A stretch of 36,212 nucleotides of DNA from Acidobacteriota bacterium (lineage in GTDB: Bacteria > Acidobacteriota > Vicinamibacteria > Fen-336). The notes beneath the pieces were generated by a model. That model saw nothing but the letters and a program-made list of their open reading frames with translations. It had not been told where the DNA came from and did not search any database. Location: the NCBI GenBank assembly GCA_022340545.1, contig JAJDNV010000037.1:1-36212 (forward strand), read 5' to 3'. Each line of letters begins with the position of its first letter. The first letter of the stretch is position 1. Positions 1-10,021 of the stretch are shown in pieces. The translations under genes were made by a program, and so were the position numbers.

Positions 1-688
<688 letters not shown>

Positions 689-696
<8 letters not shown>

Positions 697-2905
697 GCTC
701 GTCGTCGAGATCGGCGTGGAGGAGATGCCCGCGCCGTGGCTCCCCGGTCTGGCCCGGCAGCTGGGATCGCGTTTCGCCGAGGTCGCGGGGAAGGAGCATC
801 TCGCGGCGACGGACGTCGGGACGTACTGGACGCCGCGCCGCCTCGTCCTCCGGGCCGAGATCCCCGGCCGTCAGCCGGACCGGGAGGAGCATGTGTGGGG
901 TCCCTCGCTGAAGGTCGCGAAGGATCCCTCCGGGAAGTGGACGGGCGCGGCCGAGGGCTTTGCCCGCAAGAACGCGGTGGGCGTCGAGGAGCTGCAGGAG
1001 GCCCCCCGGAACCCCGCCAGGCCCGAGGAGACGCATCTCCTGTTCGTCCGCAAGACCGCCGGGGCCGACGCCGCCGAGGTCCTTCCCGAGCTGTTCGCCT
1101 CGACCCTGCGGGCCCTCGCCTTCCCGAAGCGGATGAGCTGGGACGCCTGGATCGACGACGGTCGTGGGGCCTTCCCGTTCGGCCGACCCGTCCGCTGGTT
1201 TGTCGCACTGCTCGACGGGCGCGTTGTGCCGTTCGCCATTCACGCCCTCGAGGCGGGCGCGAAGGGGGACGTGGTCGTCGAGAGCGGCTCGCTGAGCCGG
1301 GGACACCGGTTTCTCCCCCGGGAGACGGCGGGTCAGCCCCTGAGCGTCACCTCGTTCGCCGAGCTGCGGGACGGATTACGCCGACGCTTCGTGATGGTCG
1401 ACCCGGCGGAGCGCCAGGAGCGGGTCGAGGAGGGACTCCGCGCCGTGGCTTCCGGCGCGGAGGTGGACGATCACGGCCTGACCCGGGAGTGGCGCGACCT
1501 CGTCGAGTACCCGACGGTCGTCGCCGGGGAGGTCCCGTCCGAGTTCCGGTCGCTCCCCATCGAGGTGCTCGAGACCGTCCTCACCCACCACCAGAAGTAC
1601 ATCCCCCTGCGGGACGCCGACGGGCAGGTCGCCCGCTTCGCCGCCGTCGTCAACGGGGACGGGGCGTCCGCGCCGGAGATCGTGCGGGGGATGGAGCGGG
1701 TCGTGGTGGCGCGGCTGCGGGACGGCGCGTTCTTCTTCGGGGAAGACCGCAAACGCCGGCTGGCCGACCGCGTCGAGGACCTCGCCGGCGTGACGTTCCA
1801 CCGGGGGCTCGGCAGCTACCGCGACAAGGCCGACCGCATGGTGCGCCTCGTGGGGATCATGGGAGAGATGGGGCTCCTCGACGCACCCTCCCGGGCCTCC
1901 GCCGAGCAGGCGGCCCGGCTGGCCAAGGCCGACCTCACGACGCTCATGGTCGGAGAGTTCCCCGAGCTGCAAGGGATCATGGGCGGGATCTACCTCGAAG
2001 CGGAGGGCGCAGCGGTCGAGGTGGCCACCGCCGTCCGGTGGCACTACCACCCGGTGGCAGTCGAAGAAGGCGCCGCCCCGGCGGCCGCGCTCGCCGGGCG
2101 GGACGCCGAGACCCGTGTCTTCGCCGTGGTGGCCCTCGCCGACAAGCTCGACACCCTGGCCGGCTACTTCGGGCTCGGCGAGCGCCCCACCGGAAGCCGC
2201 GATCCGTTCGGGCTGCGGCGCGCGGGGCAGGGGGCGGTTCGGGTCGTCCTCGATTTCTGGAGGCCGGGAGACGGCGAGCCCCGTCCGGATCTGGAGCGGC
2301 TGGCCGTGGCTGCGGTGCAAGGCCACGGCGACGGTCTGAAGAGGCCGCCCGACGAGGTCCGCTCGGCCCTCGTGCAGTTCCTCCTCGAGCGCTTCCAGTA
2401 CGTGCTCGAGAGCCGGGGCTTCCCGCCCGAGGAGGTCAAGGCCGTGCTCCGGGCCGACGAGGCCGGCGCCACGAGCGTCCGGGCCCTCGCCGACCCGCTG
2501 GACGCGGCACGGCGCGTGGCCGCCCTGCACCGGGTGCGGGCGGACTCGCGTGAGGACTTCGAGGCCCTGGCCGCCGCCTTCAAGAGGGCGAAGAACATCC
2601 TCTCGGAGCAGGAGCCGGCCCCGAAGGTGGACCCGGCACTGTTCGAAGACGACGCCGAGCGGGATCTTCACCGCGCGGTGACGTCGGCGGCGGCCGCCGC
2701 CGCGTCGGCGAACGCCGCCGGCGACGACGAGACGCACCTGCGCGGGCTCGCGGGGCTCAGAGGGCCCGTGGACCGCTTCTTTGACGACGTTCTGGTGATG
2801 GCGGAGGACCCGGGAATACGGGGCAACCGCCTCGCACTCCTCAGGGACACGCTGTCCCTCTTCTATCGCATCGCAGACATTCAAAAGCTCGGAGGTAGCT
2901 CGTGA
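689..2905 (+). CDS. glyS: Glycyl-tRNA synthetase beta subunit
   Basis: 738 aa; N-term [22 protein letters not shown], internal [12 protein letters not shown] and C-term anticodon-binding region; overlaps glyQ. Confidence 0.97.
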
Positions 2906-5739
2906 CTCAATACGTTTACTTCTTTGGAGGTGGCAAGGCGGACGGCCACAAGGACATGAAGGACACCCTCGGCGGCAAGGGCTCCGGCCTCGCCGAGATG
3001 ACCAACGCCGGCGCCCCCGTGCCGCCCGGGTTCACCATTACCACCCAGGCGTGCAACGCGTTCGTCGACCAGGGCCGGGTTCCGCCCGAGGTGGACGAGC
3101 AGACCGAAGCCGCCCTGGCCCGGCTCGAGGAGCTGGAGGGCAAGAAGCTCGGCGACTCCGAGAACCCGCTCCTCGTTTCGGTCCGCAGCGGCGCCAAGTT
3201 CTCGATGCCGGGGATGATGGACACCATCCTCAACCTGGGCCTCAACGACCAGTCGGTCGAGGGTCTCAAGAAGAAGACCGGCAACGGGCGCTTCGCCAAG
3301 GACAGCTACCGGCGCTTCATGCAGATGTACGGCAACGTGGTCCTCGGCGTCGATAAGGACGCCTTTGAGCACGAGCTCAACGCGGTCAAGAAGAAGGCGA
3401 AGGTGAAGGCCGACGTCGACCTCGACGAGGCCGATCTCGACGACGTCATCGCCCGCTACAAGAAGGTCGTGAAGCGAGAGGTCCACCAGGACTTCCCGCA
3501 GGACGCGCGGGAGCAGCTCGTCGGGGCGCGCGACGCCGTCTTCGAGTCGTGGATGAATCCCCGGGCCATCACCTACCGCAAGCTCAACGACATCCCCCAT
3601 GACCTCGGGACCGCGGTCAACGTCCAGACGATGGTCTTCGGGAACATGGGCGACTCCTCGGCCACCGGCGTCGGCTTCACCCGCGACCCCGGGACCGGCG
3701 CGAAACAGTTCTACGGCGAGTTCCTGCAGAACGCCCAGGGCGAGGACGTCGTGGCCGGCATCCGCACGCCTCACCCGATCGCCGACCTCGAGGAGCTGAT
3801 GCCGGCGGCCTACCGGCAGCTGCGCGACATCACGACCCGCCTGGAGAAGCACTACAAGGACGTCCAGGACTTCGAGTTCACCATCCAGGAAAACAAGCTG
3901 TATATGCTCCAGACCCGCAACGGCAAGCGGACCGGGCTGGCCGCCATCAACATTGCCGTCGACATGGTGGAGGAAGGCATCCTTACGCCGGCGGAGGCCA
4001 TCCAGAAGATCGAGGCCCAGGCCCTCGACCAGCTGCTTCATCCCATCTTCGACCCGAAGGCCCGGGCGAAGGCCGAGGTCGTGGCCAAGGGGCTCGCCGC
4101 CTCGCCGGGCGCGGCCGCGGGCGCGGTCGTGTTCACCGCGGACGACGCGGTGGCCTGGGCCCAGAAGGGCAAGAAGGTCATGCTCGTCCGGATGGAGACG
4201 GTTCCCGACGACATTCATGGGATGAGCGTCGCCCAGGGCGTCGTGACCGCCACCGGCGGCATGACGTCCCACGCGGCGGTCGTCGGCCGCCAGATGGGCA
4301 AGCCCTCGGTGGTCGGTTGCGGGGCGCTGGACATCAACAGCAAGGTCAAGCAGGTGAAGGTCGACGGCAGGGTTGTCAATGAGGGCGACTTCCTGTCCAT
4401 CGACGGCTCCACCGGTGACGTCATGCTCGGCCAGGTGCCGACGAGCCCCTCCGAGGTGATCCAGGTCGTGCAGGGCAGGCTCAAGCCCGAGAAGTCGGCC
4501 GTCTACCAGAAGTTCGAGAAGCTGCTGGGCTGGGCCGACGAGATCCGTCGTCTCGGCGTCCGGGCCAACGCCGACGGGCCGAGGGACGCGAAGATCGCCT
4601 TCGCCTTCGGCGCCCGGGGGATCGGCCTCTGCCGTACCGAGCACATGTTCTTCGCCCAGGACCGGCTGAAGCTCGTGGTGAAGATGATCCTCTCCGCCGC
4701 CCGCGGCCAGAAGGGTCTCGATCTCACCGCGGACCTCAAGGCCCGGATCAAGGAGGCGAAGGGCCGGACCGCGAGCGAGCTTCGCAAGGAGCTCGCGAAG
4801 GTGCAGAAGGAGTACGGCAAGCACATCGCCGAGTACACCGGCGCCCTCAAGGGCCTGATGCCCATGCAGAAGAAGGACTTCGTCGGCCTCTTCCGGGAGA
4901 TGCACGGCACCCCGGTGACCATCCGCGGGCTGGATCCGCCGCTGCACGAGTTCCTGCCCAAGCGCGAGGAGCTCATGGTCGAGGTGGCCGTCCTGAAGGC
5001 GAAGAACCCCAAGAAGAACGCCCGCAAGATCGCTCAGAAGGAGAAAATCCTCCGCGCGGTGGAGGAGCTGCACGAGTTCAACCCCATGCTCGGCCACCGC
5101 GGCTGCCGCCTCGGCATCACCTATCCGGAGATCACCCGCATGCAAGCGCGGGCCATCTTCGAAGCTGCGCTCCAAGTCGCGAAGACGGGACAGGATGTCA
5201 AGCCCGAGGTCATGATCCCGCTCGTCGGCCACGTCGAGGAGCTGAGACGGCAGAAGCAGATCGTGCTCGAAGAGGCGAAGGCCGTCCTCAGCAAGCCCGG
5301 CGGCGACAAGGTCGACTTCCTGGTGGGCACCATGATCGAGGTGCCCCGGGGCGCCATCACCGCGGACGAGGTCGCGAAGGAGGCCGACTTCTTCTCCTTC
5401 GGCACCAATGACCTGACCCAGATGGGCTTCGGTCTGAGCCGCGACGACGCCGGCAAGTTCCTGGTCTACTACCAGGAGCACGGCATCCTCGAGAAGGACC
5501 CCTTCGTGTCGATCGACGTCGATGGTGTCGGTGCCCTGGTCGAGATCGGCGTCAAGAAGGGCCGCGCCACCAAGCCCACGCTCAAGATCGGCATCTGCGG
5601 GGAGCACGGCGGCGACCCGGCGTCGATCCGCTTCTGTCACGAGGTCGGCCTCGACTACGTGTCCTGCTCGCCGTTCCGCGTGCCGATCGCGCGACTGGCC
5701 GCGGCGCAGGCCCAGCTCGAGAAGCCGATTGGTGACTGA
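2902..5739 (+). CDS. ppdK: Pyruvate, phosphate dikinase
   Basis: 945 aa; YVYFFGGGKADGHKDMKDTLGGKGSGLAEM, catalytic-His region GGMTSHAAVVGRQMGKPSVVGC, C-term GICGEHGGDPASIRFCHEVGLDYVSCSPFRVPIARLAAAQA; 4-bp overlap with glyS. Confidence 0.97.
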   Translation: MTQYVYFFGGGKADGHKDMKDTLGGKGSGLAEMTNAGAPVPPGFTITTQACNAFVDQGRVPPEVDEQTEAALARLEELEGKKLGDSENPLLVSVRSGAKFSMPGMMDTILNLGLNDQSVEGLKKKTGNGRFAKDSYRRFMQMYGNVVLGVDKDAFEHELNAVKKKAKVKADVDLDEADLDDVIARYKKVVKREVHQDFPQDAREQLVGARDAVFESWMNPRAITYRKLNDIPHDLGTAVNVQTMVFGNMGDSSATGVGFTRDPGTGAKQFYGEFLQNAQGEDVVAGIRTPHPIADLEELMPAAYRQLRDITTRLEKHYKDVQDFEFTIQENKLYMLQTRNGKRTGLAAINIAVDMVEEGILTPAEAIQKIEAQALDQLLHPIFDPKARAKAEVVAKGLAASPGAAAGAVVFTADDAVAWAQKGKKVMLVRMETVPDDIHGMSVAQGVVTATGGMTSHAAVVGRQMGKPSVVGCGALDINSKVKQVKVDGRVVNEGDFLSIDGSTGDVMLGQVPTSPSEVIQVVQGRLKPEKSAVYQKFEKLLGWADEIRRLGVRANADGPRDAKIAFAFGARGIGLCRTEHMFFAQDRLKLVVKMILSAARGQKGLDLTADLKARIKEAKGRTASELRKELAKVQKEYGKHIAEYTGALKGLMPMQKKDFVGLFREMHGTPVTIRGLDPPLHEFLPKREELMVEVAVLKAKNPKKNARKIAQKEKILRAVEELHEFNPMLGHRGCRLGITYPEITRMQARAIFEAALQVAKTGQDVKPEVMIPLVGHVEELRRQKQIVLEEAKAVLSKPGGDKVDFLVGTMIEVPRGAITADEVAKEADFFSFGTNDLTQMGFGLSRDDAGKFLVYYQEHGILEKDPFVSIDVDGVGALVEIGVKKGRATKPTLKIGICGEHGGDPASIRFCHEVGLDYVSCSPFRVPIARLAAAQAQLEKPIGD

Positions 5740-5751
5740 CGCCCGGACGCT

Positions 5752-5788
5752 CTGCGGGCACCCCGCCGTCCTTACCGGGTGCCCGCAG
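5752..5788 (+). terminator. Terminator-like hairpin downstream of ppdK
   Basis: Perfect 12-bp arms CTGCGGGCACCC (5752-5763) / GGGTGCCCGCAG (5777-5788), 13-nt loop; no clear U-tract. Confidence 0.5.
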
Positions 5789-5834
5789 GGCGCTCAGCCG
5801 TCGGCCTGCAGCTCGGTGGCCACGATCATTCATT

Positions 5835-5871
5835 GACCCCCCACCCTATCCCTCCCCACGTAGGGGGAGGG
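5835..5871. repeat. 37-bp GC-rich palindromic repeat, copy a
   Basis: GACCCCCCACCCTATCCCTCCCCACGTAGGGGGAGGG; matches 5965-6001 at 35/37 positions; internal palindrome CCCTCCCC-ACGT-AGGGGGAGGG. Confidence 0.85.
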
Positions 5872-5894
5872 AAAGGCTTGAGATAGGCCACGGA

Positions 5895-5929
5895 CGCCGA
5901 CGTGTCCCCAAGGAAGGGACACGCCGGCG
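5895..5929. repeat. Inverted repeat (14-bp arms, 13 matching) between the two 37-bp repeats
   Basis: CGCCGACGTGTCCC (5895-5908) / GGGACACGCCGGCG (5916-5929). Confidence 0.75.
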
Positions 5930-5964
5930 GAACTGGGCCTGGTGCTCAACTGCGCCTGCAAATG

Positions 5965-6001
5965 GACCCCCCTCCCTAGCCCTCCCCACGTAGGGGGAGG
6001 G
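5965..6001. repeat. 37-bp GC-rich palindromic repeat, copy b
   Basis: GACCCCCCTCCCTAGCCCTCCCCACGTAGGGGGAGGG; same orientation as 5835-5871, exactly 130 bp downstream. Confidence 0.85.
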
Positions 6002-6054
6002 GCCCTCTCCACGTGGGGGGTGTAGTGCTTGGGGTTATGATCTTTGCCCGCTGA

Positions 6055-7860
6055 GTGAGAGCTGCCGAGGGGGGAGGGTTCCTGTCCGCAGTCGAACGTT
6101 TACCTGAAGACCTGGTCAATAAAATCGCGGCCGGGGAGGTCGTGGAGCGGCCGGCGTCCGTCGTCAAGGAGCTCATCGAGAACGCCATTGACGCGGGGGC
6201 GCGGAGTATCCACATCGACATCGAGGGCGGAGGGGCCGGCCTCGTCCGCGTGAGGGACGACGGCCGAGGGATGAGCCGGACGGACGCCGAGCTGGCCCTC
6301 GAGCGCCACGCCACCTCCAAGCTCCGGAAGTTGGAGGATCTGCAGGCGATGGCGACCCACGGGTTCCGGGGCGAGGCGCTTCCGTCGATCGCCGCGGTCT
6401 CCGAGCTGGTCCTGCGCACACGCGAGGACGGCACGGTCGAGGGGACCGAGATCGCGGTGAGCCACGGCCGCCGTCTCCACGTCCGCGACGCGGGACACCC
6501 GCGGGGCACCACCGTGGAGATGCGGGATCTGTTCGGGGCAGTGCCCGCCCGACGCAAGTTCCTGCGGGCCGCCTCCACCGAGGCGGGTCACGTGGCGGAG
6601 GCGGTCACACTGCTGGCTCTGGCCCGTCCGGAGACCGGGTTCTACCTCAAGTCGGGTGCGCGCCGGCTGCTGGAGGCGCCCCCCGTCGATGGCCTGGCCC
6701 CGCGCCTCTACCAGGTGTTTGGGCCGCGGCTGCTCGAGGATGTCGTGCCCGTGGAAGGAGGGGCCGACTGGGCGGTGGTTCGCGGCTTCGTCTCCCGTCC
6801 CGACCGGCCCCGGCCGTCGCGGCCGTCGCTGCGGCTCTACGTGAACCGGCGACCCGTGCGCGACCGGGCCCTGGCGAAGGCCGTCTCCGAGGCGTACCGG
6901 GGATCCGGCGGGGGCGAGCGAGGCTTCGAGGCGTTCCTGTTCGTCGAGGCGCCGCCCCACCTCGTGGACGTGAACGTCCACCCGGCCAAGACCGAGGTCC
7001 GCTTCGCGGACGCGCGCACGGTGTGGGCCGCGGTCGAGCGCGCGGTACGGGAGGCGCTGTCCGAGGGCGTGCGTGAGCTTCCCCGGGTCGAGGTCGGGCG
7101 GGACGCCGAGGACGGATCTGTGGCCGAGCGGGCCGCGGCCGCGACGCGCTCGTTCTTCGAGCACGGCTCCGCGTTGAGCGGGACGGCCCCGGCATCGGGC
7201 TGGGGCCGGCGGCCGGAAGCGCCGGACCGGGTGGCGGAGGTCTCGGCGTCGCCGGCACCGGCCGGCGCACCCCCGATCGTCCTCGGGCAGCACCGCCTCA
7301 CGTACATCGTGGCGAGCGACGGAGACGAGCTCGTTCTCGTCGACCAGCACACCGCGCACGAAAGGGTCCGCTTCGAGCGCCTCCTGGAGCGAGCCGGCCG
7401 CCACGCGGTCCAGTCGCAGGGCCTGGTGACGCCGCTGGTCCTCGAGCTCCCCCCGGAGCTGAGGCCGGTCCTGGACGCCCAGGCCGAGACGCTCGGCGAG
7501 CTCGGCTTCGACGTGGAGGCCTTCGGAGGCGGCTCGATCCGTCTGCGCGCCCTGCCTGCCGTGCTGGGACACAAGGACCCCGGACCCGCGCTGGAGGGCA
7601 TACTCCGGGACCTGGCCCAGCGCGGAGAAGCGGAGTGGGCGGTGGCGGGCACGCGAGACCGCCTGGCCGCAACCCTCGCGTGCCACTCCGCGGTTCGAGC
7701 GGGCCAGCCCCTGAACGTGGAGTCCATGTCGGCCATCGTGCGCGACCTGCTCCAGACCGCGCACCCGACGTTGTGTCCCCACGGGCGGCCGACCGTGGTG
7801 CGGATCCCCCGGGCCGAGGTCAGCCGCTGGTTCGGCCGAACCGGCTGGCGACGGCAGTAG
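6055..7860 (+). CDS. mutL: DNA mismatch repair protein MutL
   Basis: GHKL N-terminus ERLPEDLVNKIAAGEVVERPASVVKELIENAIDAGA, THGFRGEALPSIAAVSEL; C-term DQHTAHERVRFE (endonuclease-type motif DQHA-X2-E-X4-E with A to T). Exact start uncertain (GTG 6055 assumed). Confidence 0.96.
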   Translation: MRAAEGGGFLSAVERLPEDLVNKIAAGEVVERPASVVKELIENAIDAGARSIHIDIEGGGAGLVRVRDDGRGMSRTDAELALERHATSKLRKLEDLQAMATHGFRGEALPSIAAVSELVLRTREDGTVEGTEIAVSHGRRLHVRDAGHPRGTTVEMRDLFGAVPARRKFLRAASTEAGHVAEAVTLLALARPETGFYLKSGARRLLEAPPVDGLAPRLYQVFGPRLLEDVVPVEGGADWAVVRGFVSRPDRPRPSRPSLRLYVNRRPVRDRALAKAVSEAYRGSGGGERGFEAFLFVEAPPHLVDVNVHPAKTEVRFADARTVWAAVERAVREALSEGVRELPRVEVGRDAEDGSVAERAAAATRSFFEHGSALSGTAPASGWGRRPEAPDRVAEVSASPAPAGAPPIVLGQHRLTYIVASDGDELVLVDQHTAHERVRFERLLERAGRHAVQSQGLVTPLVLELPPELRPVLDAQAETLGELGFDVEAFGGGSIRLRALPAVLGHKDPGPALEGILRDLAQRGEAEWAVAGTRDRLAATLACHSAVRAGQPLNVESMSAIVRDLLQTAHPTLCPHGRPTVVRIPRAEVSRWFGRTGWRRQ

Positions 7861-7866
7861 CCTGTG

Positions 7867-7933
7867 GCTCGAACGGCTGTCTTTCGGAGGGGCTCCACCG
7901 TGGCCGTTGCCCGGTGAATCCCTCCGTTCGAGC
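7867..7933. repeat. Inverted repeat just downstream of mutL
   Basis: Perfect 10-bp arms GCTCGAACGG (7867-7876) / CCGTTCGAGC (7924-7933); overlapping hairpin CTCCGT (7922-7927) / ACGGAG (7935-7940). Confidence 0.6.
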
Positions 7934-7945
7934 TACGGAGAACCT

Positions 7946-8198
7946 CTAGTGGTACGTCACCGAAATCGTGTGGACTGCATAGGCGTGGTGGCGCGCAGGC
8001 GGCCGGGGCCCCCGACGAGGACGCAGCTGTGCTTCGAAGTTGATGCTCGAGGCGCCCGAATCGTGAACAATGGCGTACCCCAGGAGGCTGACGGGGCCTG
8101 CGGCCCCGCACGATTCGGGCACCTCGCCGCAGACGGGGTGGCCGCCGAGCGCCCAACGCTCCAGTAGAACGCACACGAGTTCGGTGACAGGACACTAG
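7946..8198 (+). repeat. CTAG-bounded palindromic element, copy 1 (long form)
   Basis: Starts CTAGTGGTACGTCACCGAAATCGTGTG, ends CACACGAGTTCGGTGACAGGACACTAG; core GGCGGCCGGGGCCCCCGACGAGGACGCAGCTGTGCTTCGAAG shared with copies 2-4; nested hairpin 8048-8126 with 18-bp arms (17 matching). Confidence 0.92.
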
Positions 8199-9061
8199 TC
8201 ACAATGGGCAAGCGCAAACTCGCGGAAGGCCGCCATCACCTTGCGCGTCACCGGCCCGGGCCGGCCGTCGGCGATCAGGCTCTCGTCCACCTGCCGGACC
8301 GGCAGGATCTCCCGCGTGGTGGAGCTAAGAAACGCCTCGTCGGCGCCGAGGAGGTCGTCCATCGTCAGCATCTCCTCCCGACTGGCCACACCGAGGGTCG
8401 GGGAGAGCTCGAGCACGATCTCCCGGGTGATGCCGCCCAGGATTCCCGCGCTGAGCGGCGGGGTACGGAGGGCTCCCTGGTTGACCACGAACACGTTGGT
8501 GCTCGCGCCCTCGGCGATGTGCCCTTCGTGGTTCAGGAGCACCGCCTCCTCCGCGCCCCGGGCCTTCGCCTCGCGCACGGCCAGGATGTTGTTCAGGAGG
8601 TTGGAGGACTTGATCACCGGATCCAGGCTCCGGGGGTGGTTGCGGCGGACGGCGACCGCGCACACGCGGATGCCCTCCTCGTACTGTCGCTCGGAGACCG
8701 GAGTCAGCTCCTTCTGTATCATGACGACGGTCGGGCCGACGACGGTGTCGAAGTCGTACGAGGAGTTGCCGACCCCGCGGCTGACGACGATGCGGACGTA
8801 GGACTCGACGTGGTCGGCCCGGGCGAGGAGGGCCCGGACCTGATCGAGGAGCTCGCCGTCCGTCGCCGGGACGGGGATGCCGAGACGGTCGGCCGATGCA
8901 CGCATCCGACGGAAGTGTCGGCCGCTCTGGAAGGGGCGCCCGTTGTAGGTGCGCAGCACCTCGTAGACGCTGTCGCCGAAGACGAAGCCGTTGTCGAGTA
9001 CCGGAACTCGCGCCTCGTGGAGGGGCACGATCTCACCGTTGACAGAGGCAAAGGATCCCAT
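8195..9061 (-). CDS. Class IV PLP-dependent aminotransferase (D-amino acid / branched-chain aminotransferase-like)
   Basis: 288 aa; VPVLDNGFVFGDSVYEVLRTYNGRPFQSGRHFRRMRASADRLGI, VIKSSNLLNNILAVREAKARGAEEAVLLNHEGHIAEGASTNVFVV. Confidence 0.92.
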   Translation of the reverse strand: MGSFASVNGEIVPLHEARVPVLDNGFVFGDSVYEVLRTYNGRPFQSGRHFRRMRASADRLGIPVPATDGELLDQVRALLARADHVESYVRIVVSRGVGNSSYDFDTVVGPTVVMIQKELTPVSERQYEEGIRVCAVAVRRNHPRSLDPVIKSSNLLNNILAVREAKARGAEEAVLLNHEGHIAEGASTNVFVVNQGALRTPPLSAGILGGITREIVLELSPTLGVASREEMLTMDDLLGADEAFLSSTTREILPVRQVDESLIADGRPGPVTRKVMAAFREFALAHCD

Positions 9062-9193
9062 GGCTGATGCTCGCGGAGGCGTGGTCGGGCGAGGTGCGGT
9101 GACGCAGACCCCGATCCGACTACGTCCCGGCGACGACTGTACCTCACCGCACCCTCAAAGGCGATGCGGCAGGGGAATCCCCCGGGGCCGGGC

Positions 9194-10012
9194 ATGAACG
9201 AGGCGCGGGCCATCGTCCTCGGCACTCTCCAGGGGCTCGGTGAGTTTCTCCCCATCAGCAGCTCCGGCCATCTCATCGTCGTGCCCTGGCTGCTGGGCTG
9301 GCCCGACAGCGGCCTGGCCTTCGACGTGGCCCTCCACCTTGGGACCCTGGCCGCGGTCGCCTATGCCTTCTGGCGTGACTGGCTTCGCCTGCTCAGCGCC
9401 GGGGTGCGTGGGATCCTCTCGGGGCGGCCGCTGGCCAACCCGGACAGCCGGCTCCTGTGGTACCTGGCCCTCGCCACCATCCCCGGCGCCCTCGCCGGCC
9501 TCGCCCTCGATGAGTGGGCCGAGACCGTCTTCCGGTCCCCGGCACTCGTGGCCCTCATGATGGCGCTCCTCGGGCTGGTGCTCTGGGCCGCCGACCGCCG
9601 GGTTGCCCACGCCGGATCGGAGGAGGAGGTCTCTCTCCGCGACGCGCTCCTCATCGGCCTGGCCCAGGCCCTGGCGATCGTTCCCGGCACGTCCCGCTCG
9701 GGGGTCACGATCGCGACCGCCCTCTTCCTCGGGCACCGGCGCGAGGGGGCGGCCCGCTTCAGCTTCATGCTCGCCCTTCCCATCACCCTTGGGGCTGCGG
9801 TCTTCAAGGTGCCCGATCTCTTCCCGGGCGGCGTCGACACCGCTCCGATCCTCCTGGGCATGCTGGCCGCCTTCGGGTCCGGCTTCCTGGCCATCCGGGT
9901 GCTGTTGGCCTACGTCCGGACGAGGTCCTACCTGCCCTTCGTCTACTACCGCCTGGCCTTCGCGCTGCTGGTCTGGGGAGTCCTTCTGGTGCGTGGCGCA
10001 AACCTGGGATAG
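9194..10012 (+). CDS. uppP: Undecaprenyl-diphosphatase (BacA/UppP)
   Basis: MNEARAIVLGTLQGLGEFLPISSSGHLIVVPWLLGW; PGTSRSGVTIATALFLG; polytopic membrane protein. Confidence 0.96.
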   Translation: MNEARAIVLGTLQGLGEFLPISSSGHLIVVPWLLGWPDSGLAFDVALHLGTLAAVAYAFWRDWLRLLSAGVRGILSGRPLANPDSRLLWYLALATIPGALAGLALDEWAETVFRSPALVALMMALLGLVLWAADRRVAHAGSEEEVSLRDALLIGLAQALAIVPGTSRSGVTIATALFLGHRREGAARFSFMLALPITLGAAVFKVPDLFPGGVDTAPILLGMLAAFGSGFLAIRVLLAYVRTRSYLPFVYYRLAFALLVWGVLLVRGANLG

Positions 10013-10021
10013 ATTCGACTC

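Noticed and set aside
2881-5640. 919-aa ORF on the minus strand opposite ppdK
   Set aside because: GC-rich shadow ORF; composition (His/Asp/Leu/Val-rich) has no domain logic and the plus strand encodes a complete PPDK
7861-7945. tRNA-like feature (GTTCGAGC resembling a T-loop)
   Set aside because: Stem/loop sizes do not fit a T-arm and no acceptor, D or anticodon arms could be drawn
7946-8176. Small ORFs inside the palindromic elements (e.g. MCVLLERWALGGHPVCGEVPESCG...LRPRRGPRPPARHHA, also in copies 2-3)
   Set aside because: Similar peptides recur only because the repeat DNA is conserved; open on multiple frames in GC-rich palindromes, no RBS or start consistency, and long form alters the reading. 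Not fully excluded: substitution pattern analysis over many copies would decide
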